Shown here: positions 23,176-34,286 of the stretch, piece by piece
Layout: each line of letters begins with the position of its first letter
Numbering within the stretch: position 1 is the stretch's first letter
DNA from: Aselliscus stoliczkanus
Taxonomy: Eukaryota > Chordata > Mammalia > Chiroptera > Hipposideridae
DNA length: 64,000 nucleotides
Assembly (NCBI GenBank): GCA_033961575.1
Contig: CM066732.1
Location: forward strand, 78,310,187-78,374,186
Direction of reading: 5' to 3'
Translations under genes and position numbers: made by a program
Notes under the pieces: generated by a model
Seen by the model: only the letters and a program-made list of their open reading frames with translations
Database searches by the model: none
What the model was told of the DNA's origin: nothing

Positions 23176-25167
23176 AATAAATACTAAAATCAAAATGTTC
23201 TTAATTCTTTGGCACATAAAAAAGTAAAGTATGTTGTGTGTACTAAATAAACACTGTAATTTATTAATCTAAAAGGTTTTCTAAAGCTATTTATAGGAGA
23301 AAAAAATATATATATATATTTTTCTTTTTCAAGGTCCCAAAAACTAAGCCATTAGAATGTAGACTATGAGCTCTAACAATGCATTCAGCCAGAATAATCA
23401 TCTAATTTTTATTTTTGACACGTTTAAAATCACAAATATTTATTATAGGAAATTACACTTTCAAGACCTAATTACACAGTTCTGTAATTATGTGCTTCAT
23501 CTGAGTCAAATAAATATTCCTTATATAAACATATATTCAAGAGAGAAGAATGATCCAAGCCCAAGGATTATCATATATGCCACAATCTTAGGTAAACTTA
23601 TCTAGAAGAATTTAAGAATAAAACTGGTCAGCTGTGTATACTAAAAGATGGATATGGTATATTGATATACTATTACTTTCCTTAATATTGCTCATTTTCA
23701 ATGACAAATGTATCAATGCTATGAAAAATTAGAAGAGGAAATGCAAAAGCTTTTTTAATATATAAGATAGCTAAGTAATTAAACAATGTATTACCTGTAA
23801 GAGAGTTGATCATATTCCACAATATTTTCTTTGACCAAGGTTTCTACCACATAAGCACACAATCTTAAGGTTGAAAGGAATGCTAAAAAGTCATCATTCC
23901 TATAAATTAGTCTTCAGACAATAATATAATCAGGTGAATGAAAAGAGAATCTACTAAAAGTTTCAACAATTTATGTAGTGAGTAAATAATCTAGAAGTAT
24001 ATCGTGGTAGAATTTTTGGTTAACTCTTTTAGGATCAAGATTTTGTTTTTTACCATATTCTCAGCACCCAGAACAGCACACAGTGGGTGCTCAAATATTT
24101 AATACTAGACGAATCAATCTGAGGAGTCAAATTCTAAACCATTAGGCAATTGTGAAGTCACATCTGTAGTAGCAATTAACAAAAATCACAAACTGCTATG
24201 GGTCCAGAAAGCCTGGTATTGCAGAATATTCTAATATAATAAAAAGTCCAGGTTTTTTTTAAGAACTATAGTTTGCTCATTAACACAAATTACAGGTTTA
24301 TAAACAAACAGTAAGCCTTAAGGCTCAATGGAAGTATTTCCAGGACGGTCCAAGTAGGCAACCCTCAGGAAGCTCCCCAAGCTCTACTCAGCAAAGGTAA
24401 CTGCTTTACCCATTTTTACCTTTTGATATTTCAAGTATTTATTGTTTGAAAAAGTTTCACTGAATAAAATATTTGAAAACCAATGACCTAAACCACTCCA
24501 TTCCCAAACAGATTAACTGCCTATCCTATTATTTAGTTGACACTTTCTTCTAACATGTCACTGAGGCCTTGGTGTAAAAGTTATTCTAAACTCTTCTTAG
24601 ACCATTTCCTTATCCTGTGCTGAAAACAGAAGAACAAAGGTCACTTCATTTATATCAATCTATGTAAACAACACATTAAGTATTTACTGTGCTTAGCTAT
24701 TATCTCCTTAGCTTCATGTCAGAAGTTTTGAGGGTACAAAGGTATGTATTGAGAAGTCCACCAAAGCGGTGCTATGAATGTGCTTACCTCCCTTCCAGGG
24801 TCTGAGTCCTTTCTCTTCATTTTGGAGAAATGAGATAGTGGGGAAGAGGGCATAATTTGACACTCAATATTGCAATGTTACTGAGGAAGGGAGCCCTTAT
24901 TTTCATTATACAAACTATATTAGGTAAGGTTTAACAATTTTCTTAATGATGGGAACTTTAACAGGTAGAATAAGAATCTCAGGAAGGGGTACAGACTAAA
25001 AAGGAGATATGGATTTTTAAAAATAGGATCAAAAGCACTTTCCCCACCATTTTTAAGAAGCTTTATAGTACCATAGTTAAGGAGACAAAGGCAATGTGCT
25101 ATACTTGGAAATGATATATGCAATAAGAATTCAAATAATTGAAACACTGGTACAAGTTGGAATACAT

Positions 25168-25468
25168 CAGGGGTTGGAAATTTTTCTCTGTAAGAGGCCA
25201 GACAGTAAAGATTTTAGGCTTTGCCTTCTTCTATACAGTGTCTGTTATAACTATTCAACTCTTTATCATAGTGTAAAAGAAAGCCATAGGCAATACTTAA
25301 ATGAATGACCATGGTTGTGTTTATGGACACAAAAATGTGAATTTCATATAATTTTGACATATAACAAAATATTCTATTTCCTTAACCATTTCAAAATGTA
25401 AAAAGATGTTATACAAAAACAGGTAGGTGGTCGCATTTGGCCCAAAGCTATTATCTACAGACCCCCAA
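25168..25468. mobile_element. hAT-Charlie type non-autonomous element
   Basis: Starts CAGGGGTTGGAAATTTTTCT and continues with GAGGCCAGACAGTAAAGATT and TTTAGGCTTTGCC. It ends GTCGCATTTGGCCCAAAGC followed by CAGACCCCCAAG. Diverged and without coding capacity, in ARHGAP5 intron 1. Confidence 0.7.
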
Positions 25469-26535
25469 GCTTCAGCGAAGAGAAAGGATTTGAGTGAACT
25501 TTGAAAAATAGATTAGATTTGGATTTAAAACAGAAGTCATCCCATGTGTGTGATTAGGGAAGAGTGGTAGAGTACAGCTTCCATGTTGGAAAGTAGAGGC
25601 ATTTCTTATTTCTTTTATTTCGGAAGATATACGATATGACTATAGAAGGTCTTCAAGGGCAAAAAGGAGTTAGACCTTATAATAAGCAATAAGAAGACAT
25701 TATAGACTGGAAATAGGATACAAAATTAGGTTATGTGGGGCAAAAAACCCAAGACATAGACAAATAATGGAGGCTTTAATGCACCTGAAATAACACAGAA
25801 CTAAAAAGAGCAAACCAAGACAAAGAGAGCTTGGTGACTGGCTGCAAGATACAAGAAATAAAGACAAGTCAGTCAATGGTTCTTAATGAAAAACTAATTG
25901 GTTTTAGCAATAAATGGTGGTTATCTCTTGAGTTTCAGGTGACAGTATTTCTGAAGACAAATGAAACTACAGAAGTGAAATGAGACAAGATCACTACAGT
26001 AACTAAAGACCATAAACTTTTAGAAAATTATTTAACAGACCACTTGATTTAATACTCGTATAAGAAACATCCAAAGGGTTACATACTTAGTTAATAGAGA
26101 AGAATAGAAATCGGAATCTTTCAATTCCTGAGATCACAGGAATGGTAATTTTCCACTAGTTCACTAGTCAGTCAAAACAAAAATAAGTAAACAAAAAGAG
26201 ATATTATCTTGGCTCTGAAAATGTAAGTACAGAAAGCAACATGAAATTCTGGATCATGAAGACTACATGATCAACAGCAAGAAAATGAACTATACTTTTA
26301 TCAGAAGACAAGGCAGGAGTTTTTCCAAGGTTGTTTAATAATGACAAATACAGTAAAGAGAATAGACAGTAATGCAAACATTATTTATTTTCCTATCACT
26401 CCATTAACTTTAACACTTTCTCTCAAATCTTTGAATTTGGGTCATAAGGTACAAACTAAAACATTTACATTTTTACCTTATATTTTACCCCCACTTGCTA
26501 ATCTACCCTGCACTTCCCTGTACTTTGTTCTAGAG

Positions 26536-26783
26536 CAGGGGTCGGCAAAATTTTGAGATGGAAGAGCTGCCAGAAGTCAGCAAACTGCAGCTGGCGAGCC
26601 TCTGAAGTAAAATTGAAAATGAAAATAAAACTATCATAGTTTCATTTATAAAATTTTTAAAGGATATTATTCAAAACTTTAAATTGTTTTTAAGTTGTTG
26701 GGAGAGACAGAATTGGCTCTTCCAGGGGTCGGCAAACTTTTGAGACGGAACGTACCCAAAGAGCCGCAGTTTGCCAATCCCTG
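26536..26783. mobile_element. Second non-autonomous hAT element of the same family
   Basis: Starts CAGGGGTCGGCAAAA and ends GCAGTTTGCCAATCCCTG. Flanks TTCTAGAG and GTCTAGCG agree at six of eight positions, an aged 8-bp target duplication. The AT-rich core (AAGTAAAATTGAAAATG, ATTTTTAAAGGATATTATTC) is shared with the copy at 608-890. It sits in older repeat-like DNA in ARHGAP5 intron 1. Confidence 0.8.
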
Positions 26784-27608
26784 GTCTAGCGTCATTAACT
26801 TACCTACATCTTTTTTCCCCTCACTTATCCCAATCCTATGGAACTTCCGAATGTTATCTCCTTTCTTTATCTAAATTCCTTTACACTGACATTTTAAAAT
26901 CACTATGTATTGCCTTGTATTTATGGTTCCTCTACTTTGCCTTTAACTGGCATTTAACTATTCCTAAATTGTCAAACCCCCCACCAAGGCTATAAATTCT
27001 TTTAAGGGAGCAATAATTTATATTTCCTTGTATCACTCACAGTACCAGCTGATCAATAAAATAGTGGTTAGGATAATAAAATAGGCTAAATCTAATATGA
27101 AGCTAGAAAAATGAAAATTCACTTTTACCATTTAATGCTTCATAATGAAAAGCTTGACAATCTAACCAAGTGACATACACTAGTCAAATTTAACCCTAAA
27201 ATTAGTTATGCATACCTCTTTTTCCCAAGTAATAGCTCTTATTCTAAGCAGTAAAAACACAGAGATGTCACCAAACACTGGCAACTTTTTTGTATTTGAC
27301 TGCAAGTCTAAGGTATTGCGGATAGTTAACCTCCAAAATAGAAAGACCACCCTCACTTACTGTCTCTCTCACATTCAAACTCCCACTTGCAGTGAAAATA
27401 TCCAAATTCAAATGTTTCTTCTGTTAAAGGATTCCCAAAGAGGCATTGATAGAAATTATTGTTCTCTTTTGTGCATCTCTTAGTACTTATAACTATTTAC
27501 TCCCTCTTCAACTAAAGCTTAAGCTACACACATTTCTAATTTACCAAGGCCAGGTACACAGTAGGTGCTAAATAAAGGAAATCTGAATAACAAATCAGAA
27601 GCTTTTAA

Positions 27609-27760
27609 TTTTTTTTTTTTTTTTTTTTGCTGAGCCATCCTGCCACCTGTTGGCAGTTCAGCGGCAGCTCAGCTCTGGCTGGGCATCGAACTGCTATTGC
27701 TCAGAGCTCAGTTTGCACTCTTGAGTGAGCTCTTAACCAACTGAGCCACTTGGCCGGCCC
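27609..27760 (-). repeat. tRNA-derived SINE, short form
   Basis: Long T-run, GCTGAGCCATCCTGCCACC, and a tRNA-like head in reverse ending CTGAGCCACTTGGCCGGCCC. Flanked by CTTTTAATTT and CTTTTAATTC. Confidence 0.85.
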
Positions 27761-28536
27761 ACTTTTAATTCTTTTTAATGCAGATGATTTTTTTTTCAAA
27801 TGAATTCTTATATTTAAGTACATTTAACAAAAATAGAAACTGCCTTTGTTTGGGAGGGTGGGTTGTTAGAGGAAGTCTCAAGACACCCAGGAAAAATCCA
27901 TAAGGAGTCCAAGGAAGAGTTTGAAAACCAATTAATTTAAAATTAACTTAAAATTCTTACCATTAAAACTATTTTTCTTAATTTCTAATATGATTTTTCC
28001 TGGTTCAACCTTCACTTGAACAAATAGAAGTTTGATTACTCAAGTCGCCAAATGGTGAATCACTTTATCAAAGTTTCTTCACAGGTCTTTTAAAAACCAA
28101 ATTCCCCTGATGAACTTCTAAATGTATTTTACAAACATAGACATTACTGAAACACAATGCTTCTTCAGTCAATTATATTATCCTCATACTTTTCTGGTGT
28201 ACAAAGAAAAATTCATGGGTTTTACAGCCCAAATAGACAGCTTTTAAAATTTTTAAATACATACAAAAACTGAAGTCATGACACTTAAAACTTATTCTGT
28301 AGCTACCCAGAAAAATCTCTATTATGCCAGTTTATATTTAAGAAGTAAATGCTAAAAGCAACACTTATCTTAAGTCCTACTGTTAAAAAAGTAAAAGTTT
28401 AGCAGTTTTCATGAGACAAACTTTTTCTTCAATTTAAAAAGTGAGTTACAAAATTATTATTCTAAGCTGTATAACTTCAATTCCAAAAAAGGAATGCAAA
28501 TACAATTATTTTATTCCTTATAAAAATCTTAACTTG

Positions 28537-28928
28537 TGGGCCAGCCGAGCGGCTCAGTTGATTAAGAGCGTGAGCCCTGAGCAACAGCGTCACAGGTTTG
28601 ATTCCCACATGGCTCAGTGAGCTGCACCCAAGCTGAGCTGCCACTGATCTGTCAAAAGGTGGAAGGATGGCTCAGCTGGTGAGAGCAAGTGCTCCTAACA
28701 AGGTTGCTAGCTCAACTGCCACATGGGATGGTGGGCTATGCCTACTGGCAACTAAGGCTGAACAGGGCACCTTGAGCTGAGCTGCGGACTGACGGCAGGA
28801 TGGCGAATGGACCTGGACCTGAGCTAAGCTAGATGCGCCCTCACAACTAAGACTGAAGGACAACTTGGCTGTTCCCCTTCCCTAATACTGTTCCTTTCCC
28901 CAATTCCCCAATAAAAAATCTTCAAAAA
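28537..28928 (+). repeat. tRNA-derived SINE, dimeric form, perfect target duplication
   Basis: Two tRNA-like units: GAGCGGCTCAGTTGATTAAG at the 5' end and GGATGGCTCAGCTGGTGAGA near 28663. The tail is AATTCCCCAATAAAAAATCTT. A perfect 15-bp duplication, AAAAATCTTAACTTG, flanks it at 28522 and 28929. Confidence 0.9.
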
Positions 28929-29956
28929 AAAAATCTTAACTTGCAAGGTAAGGTCAAAATAATTTATTTTCCCCAAAAGAGTACTGTACTAAATCTTTCA
29001 AAAAAGGAGGGTGGGGAAGAGATGGTTTCAAAGCATTTTGGGTAAGCACCATGTGACAGAATTAAGATTGTAATTGTGCAATACATTTTTTAAATTGTTA
29101 AAGTAATTTAAGTGGGGAGTGGTGCTAAAAAAATGATCAAGATATCAGAATTCTGTGACTATTTTTTCTTATATCAAAGTGTAATCCACCCCATTCCCCA
29201 GTAGTCTTATAATTAATGTACAAAGAATGGTAAAATAAGACCTGCTAAGGTGAGTTTAAAAAATGTGGCCTACACATGACAATCCAAATCACTCATTCTC
29301 TAGTGTTCTGTATCATTCTAATTTCTGCTTAACTCATTCAGATCAACAGCGCTATTTCTTGAAAGTCAAATGCATAGGCATACCCAGCTTTCCAATCATG
29401 TATGTCTAGTCATGAAGTGCTCCAAGGCCTGTGTAAGTTTCTGGTGATCTGCACTTAACCACACTTACTCTCTTCTTTTGCTCTACTATTGAGAAAAGAA
29501 ATGTGGGTCAATTACAAAGAATAAATGAAAGGGCAAAAAATGAGAAAACAATTTAAAACGGAAGCAAAACCTTCATTTGCAAAGTGTCTAGTGGGTTACC
29601 TATATGGTCAGTATGCGTATCTAAAAATAGAGCAGTTTTATCATACTAATGTTAAGCAAACTGGAATCGACAGTAAAACATTTCCCAACACATTTTACTA
29701 ATATATCTTACTTAACCAAATATTTTTCCAAATAGTTGCGTCTAGATCAAAGTGTTGCTAAAAGCACCATTTTAAATGGGCATTTAGAGAACTATCCCCA
29801 GAAGTGAATAAGATCCTCAATGCAAATAAACACCCCCTCCTAGACTGTTCAGATTGAATATTGGTTTTGGATTTAAGTGGAGCCGGCAACCCCCGCCCCC
29901 AACACCTGTAGAAGGCATAAGGCAAAGGTAGCATATGCAAAAACCAATCAACACAG

Positions 29957-30172
29957 TGACGTCGCTCCCTGTTTCACACCTGAACGTTTAAAACAATAAC
30001 ATCGTTTCCTATCACAAAGGAAAAAGCAAATTATCGTTGGGAATTTAAACTTGAAAACGCGAGTACACACCATCCGCATGCCTATTCTGGTCTAGATTGA
30101 AAACATTTCCATTCCCATTTCCTAAGCAAGGGCGAAAACTGGATCTCTTATCACTTGGTAGAAGTATATAAG
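29957..30172 (+). promoter_or_regulatory. CRE-like site and TATA box at the edge of the CpG island
   Basis: TGACGTCG at 29957-29964 is one base from a full CRE palindrome. TATATAAG at 30165-30172 is a good TATA box on the plus strand, followed about 30 bp later by the start of the CpG-rich region. A CCAAT is at 29944. Together they could form a second promoter firing on the plus strand, antisense to ARHGAP5 intron 1 and exon 1. This is inference from motifs only. Confidence 0.3.
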
Positions 30173-31414
30173 AGTCTCCCCCTACAACTTTCTCGACATT
30201 TTACGAGACGTCCTAACAGTCGGCCTTTCCTTCCGAGCACCTCCCAGCCTCAGCTGCACCCAGGGCCGAGGAGCCTCCTCGCTTGCATTTCTAATAACGC
30301 CGTGGAGGGAGGGTGTGAGGGAGGGAGCGGATTTCTGTGGGGATAAGTGCGCGCGCGCTCCCGCGCCGCTCCCCGCCCCCACCCCAATACTTTTCTTCAG
30401 CGGCCACCGAGGTAGAATCTAAAGGTTTTCTCCTGCGAAAACTCCGTATCCAAGCCTCCCCCCCAGCCGCAGTCCGCCGACAGGACTCCGTGTGGGTTGC
30501 GCAGTGCAACTTCTCGCACCCCAGCCCGAGCAGCAGCTGGGGAAATGGGTGAAGAGAAACCCAGGAAGGAGTGGAGGAGAGACTGGGGGGAAAAAGTGAA
30601 AGGGCCGAGCCGCCCCCTGAAAGGCGCCTAAGTTTGCAACGAAGATCGTGTTTCTACGAAGAGGCGCCCACCCCCTGCTCCCCCCCTTCCAGGTGGAACT
30701 CGTTAGCAGCAAGCCAGCCAAGGGACGCCGCCACCTTCCTTCCCCCACGTACCATCCGAGAGCAGCGCCAGTGAGGGCGGCGGGCGAGCGCGGGCGCCTG
30801 GCGGGGCCGGCGCGATCCCGGCCGCCGCCAGGCCTCCGCCGACCCCGGCCCGTCACCTGTGGAGAAAGCGCCCCCTCCCCCGGCCCCTCTGCCCTTCACG
30901 CCGACCCCGGTCCCCCAGCGGCAGCCGCCCCCCGCCGGCGTGCGAGGACTGAGCGCGGGGCCAGGCTGCCCTCGGCGGCTGTGGGGCCCCAGCCCCTTGA
31001 ACTGGTTGCAGCCGGCGGCGGCGGCGGCAGGGCCCCAGGCGGGGCGGGGAGGGGGCGAGCGGGCAGGCCCGGACGAGCAGGGGGTCGCAAGGTCCTACCT
31101 AACACCGTCGGTCTCCTCCGTCTCCTCCTCAACGGCAGCGGCCCCGGCGGTGGCGGCGGCAGCGACATTCCCGGGGAGCGCTCCCGCCGCCGCCGCCTCC
31201 TCCACTCTCCGCTCGCCTCTCTCCCGGCGCGCTCACCGAGCGTCGCGTCCCTTCAGCCACCTCCCCCGCCCTCCCCAATACACACGCCCCGAAACCTTAA
31301 GCCCTACGGCTCCCGCGGCCGGGTCACCCACCCTCCCTCCCTCCCTCCCCGCCACCAGCGGCGGCCCCGTCCCTCCCCCCTGCCCCTGCTCGGGCTGCCG
31401 CGCCGGGATCAGTA

Positions 31415-31422
31415 ATGGCGGC
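31415..31422 (+). promoter_or_regulatory. YY1-like motif in the CpG island
   Basis: ATGGCGGC preceded by GTA matches the core of the YY1 site often found just downstream of transcription starts on the same strand. Here it reads on the plus strand, opposite to ARHGAP5, which would fit a divergent start. A single short motif in GC-rich DNA is weak evidence. Confidence 0.3.
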
Positions 31423-31482
31423 CACTCAGGCTGCCTCTCGCTGACGGAGCTCTCTCCTTCTCTCCCGAACTTTACCTCAGCA

Positions 31483-31504
31483 TCTCTCTCTCTCTCTCTC
31501 TCTC
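31483..31504. repeat. (CT)n tract in the CpG island
   Basis: Eleven uninterrupted CT units; reads as GA repeats in the ARHGAP5 direction. Confidence 0.9.
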
Positions 31505-31530
31505 CCTCTCCCGGCGCGCACCGCCGGAAC

Positions 31531-31617
31531 GCACACGCGCGCGCGCGCGCGCCCGCAGCCACACACACCCGGCCGGGGCGGAGGGCGGCGCAGCCTCGAC
31601 GGGGCGCGCGCGCGCGC
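31531..31617. repeat. Two alternating purine-pyrimidine (CG)n tracts
   Basis: 31531-31552 (GCACACGCGCGCG...) and 31604-31617 (GCGCGCGCGCGCGC) are strictly alternating and could adopt Z-DNA. Confidence 0.85.
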
Positions 31618-31803
31618 CCGCACCGCCCTCCCCACAATCCCCCAGCCCGGCCGCCCTCACCTCGCGACGCCTCCCGCGCCGCGCGCCGGGCTGAGCCCCG
31701 CCCCTGCCCTCGTCTCCCGGGAGCCTGGGAAGGCGCGAGCCCTGGAGCCGGTGGGAGGGGAGCCAGCGCGGGGCCGCGTCCAAGCTGGCGTCCTGGCTCT
31801 CCC

Positions 31804-31901
31804 ATTGGCTTCTGCCCCTCCCCCTTCTTCCTCCGCCTCTCCCATCCATTGGTTCCCTCTCCTACTCCATTCCTTCTCACCTTTTCCCTTTTACCCATTG
31901 G
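31804..31901 (-). promoter_or_regulatory. Array of three CCAAT boxes (NF-Y type)
   Basis: ATTGG occurs at 31804-31808, 31848-31852 and 31897-31901, so all three read as CCAAT on the minus strand, 44 and 49 bp apart. Contexts are GCCAATGGG, ACCAATGGA and GCCAATGGG, close to the NF-Y consensus. They sit at the upstream edge of the CpG island, about 100-200 bp above the nearest GC box, as expected for a minus-strand TATA-less promoter. Confidence 0.65.
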
Positions 31902-32094
31902 CGTGAGTATTTTTCCTCCGCGTTCCCCTTTCTCCGTAGTCTGCTCCTCCTCTGTCCCATCCTCCACGCTGTGGAAGATACAGACTGTGCAGCCGGGAGC
32001 CCTGTGGTCTCCGCATCTCCCTTTCCTTCTGTTCCGGTTTCTGGCCGAAACAGAGCAAACCACAATACTGCAAAGGAACCTGACATTGTGTTAG

Positions 32095-34255
32095 CCGTTG
32101 CACAACATCGCATGGGCACTGAACGATTCTCGATCACCACCCCCGCTACGGTCTCGAAGCCTTAAAGAATTCAGGGGAGGAAAATAGGCTCCCCAGCTCG
32201 CTCGCAGGACGCTCGCGCGGAGGCGCCCATGTGGGCAGCCAGCCTGCCTCGGGATCGTTCTCCAGCTCCGGGCATCACGCGCCCGGGACCTGGCGGTGTC
32301 CTCACCTAGAAGGCAAAACTCCATGGAAGCTAGAAGAACCCTTTTCTCCGTCTACACGGCACAGAGAGGCATTAGGCCCTCGGTTTCATCTGTCCTTACG
32401 GAAATTGAGCGAAATATTAAAACTTGGGGTGGCTTTGAGGGTGGTCCCCCCCCCCCAAACCCCTGCTTACACCATTACGAGCACCATCTTCCCACCTGGA
32501 TTTTATTATGCTGCCTGAAATATATATATTCAATATTTTGGGGACTTCACAAGTTTAGGGGTACACTAGGCTTTTGGTGTATTTCTCGTCTGGGCATCGG
32601 CATTGAATGGTAGAGAAAGGACAGTAGCAAACTGCCTTTCCTTTCACCGTTGAAACTGAAATCTTGTGACTTTACCAAGGTCACCAGAAGCTTGTATTTA
32701 GAGGTCTTAAAATAGTTGCCAGCAGATAAAGGAATGAGCAAAAACATAAATGTACCCCACATTCGTTGTTAAGGATAAACGAAACAAGTGATTTGGGCTA
32801 GAATTTCTCTTTGGGGAAAGATTTGTTTCATTATCAGTGAAGTTAACTTACAAAACGTCTTTTCAATTTGAGTTATTCTTTATTTTGTGTGTTACATAAA
32901 GTACTGAAGTTAGCCAAGTTTGCTTTTTAGTGTTATAATGATGCAGCTGCTGCCAACCACGTATATTTACGGTCTGTTAGTAAAAAAGTAAACTGCCTTT
33001 TGGTAAAAATCTGTTAGAAAATATTTGTCAGTAAATCTGTCACAATATTCCAACAGAAGTTCTATTCGTTTGTTCCCCACCCCGTCCCTCTCCTCTCCAC
33101 CTTTCTCAAAGGTAAACTTAATAGACAAAAGCTGAAGAGATAGGTTTAATTTCACTAGGTCTCTTATTCCCTAATTTTGGAAATGCATGACAAATTTCTT
33201 TCTCCAGCCTCTCCTTTGTATCTGAATGGTACCAAACACGTTAAGTAAGATTTGTAGGTATTTCTTTCTTTCAGTTACAAACCATAGGCAGGGAAGAAGG
33301 ATGCTAAAGAAAACTTGCAATGAAAGTAAATGCAGAGGGGAGAAAAGGACAAAAAGAGTAGATGAAGTTGGGGAGAGGGAATGGAACCATCCAAGTGTGG
33401 TACCGATGCCAGAGGTACACATACCTCTTGTATAGGTTGAAAAGTTCATGCATTTAAATGCATTTCTTGACCTTTGCACTGAAAGTCCTTAAAAATACAA
33501 GCCAACTCAAAGGCATAATTTTGATTTTGAAATGTTAAGTATTATAGCGTATCCACCCTACGATATATTTTCAAAATTATTTAAATAGTCAGAAATGTCA
33601 TAATGATGGATATATGTCAACATAAACCAAAGGCAAATAAACTAAAGCTTTTAAAGGAAACATTAACATATCTTCTTTATATGTTAACCTTTTCTCTAAA
33701 ACAGACATGATACTGAAGAATCAGGACATGATACTAAAAGGAAAAAAAAAGACTTGAAATCTCATTTTCTCATAATTAAGACAGCAGAAAATGTTTTTTT
33801 TGTTTTTTGGGTTTTTTTTTAAGGCATGGTTTTTGAGCAATAATTTCCACAGGTGACATTATTTATAGTTATCCTAAATCATCCATTTTCATTTAAGGAG
33901 TCTGGAACTATAGGACTTTGCGCCATATTGATACTATTAGTCTAAAGTTAATAATTTTTGTTTTTATGTTACTTGCTCTTCTCAAAAAAATGAAGCCTAC
34001 AGTTTTCTGTACAAATAAAAATATGAAAATGGGAATTGGGAGCCAAAGTCCTGTGGTTGAAAGTGCTCAGATATCTATAAATAAAAGGTAATAAAGAGCA
34101 GAAAATAAAACAAAAACCAAAGGATAAGATGGAATCTTTTAAAACTGATCAGGAGCCATGTCCTCAAAGAAATAGCTTTAAACACCCACCCCCCCCACCC
34201 AAAAGGAGAAATTTTAAGGAAATGAATACTTTATGAGAGAGACAGAGACAGAGAC

Positions 34256-34286
<31 letters not shown>

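Larger units (their letters stand above)
18116..31098 (-). other. ARHGAP5: ARHGAP5 intron 1
   Basis: Non-coding DNA between the CpG-island first exon and the large coding exon. Contains an inverted SINE pair, an L2 copy, two hAT-type elements and two SINEs. Stretches 18146-19560, 20263-22619, 23176-25167 and 28944-29950 show no gene or repeat I can name with confidence. The lower end depends on which exon 1 donor is used. Confidence 0.7.
31099..31700 (-). other. ARHGAP5: Probable non-coding ARHGAP5 exon 1 (boundaries uncertain)
   Basis: Two minus-strand donors could end the first exon. CGAG|GTGAGG (last exon base 31661) is the better match to consensus but would leave a very short exon below the CCAAT and GC boxes. 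TTAG|GTAGGA (last exon base 31099) is weaker but follows purine-rich, exon-like sequence and gives an exon of several hundred bases. The start is set loosely at the GC box at 31696-31704. No coding content is expected. Confidence 0.4.
30220..31760 (-). promoter_or_regulatory. ARHGAP5: CpG island and promoter / first-exon region of ARHGAP5
   Basis: This is the only strongly GC- and CpG-rich stretch in the window, about 1.5 kb, about 12 kb upstream of the first coding exon. It has GC boxes CCCCGCCCC at 30371 and 31696 and GGGGCGGGG at 31041, a 22-bp CT run at 31483, and alternating CG runs at 31531-31552 and 31604-31617. Many long open frames cross it on both strands, but they are low-complexity proline, arginine, alanine and glycine products of GC-rich DNA and I do not treat them as genes. 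Position relative to ARHGAP5 and the minus-strand CCAAT boxes above it support a minus-strand promoter. A divergent plus-strand non-coding transcript like human ARHGAP5-AS1 is plausible but not shown. Confidence 0.8.

Noticed and set aside
30648..32094. Long open frames (255 and 411 codons on plus, 276 on minus) across the CpG island
   Set aside because: They are proline, arginine, alanine and glycine rich, overlap each other on both strands, and follow from GC-rich sequence lacking stop codons. No domain is seen.
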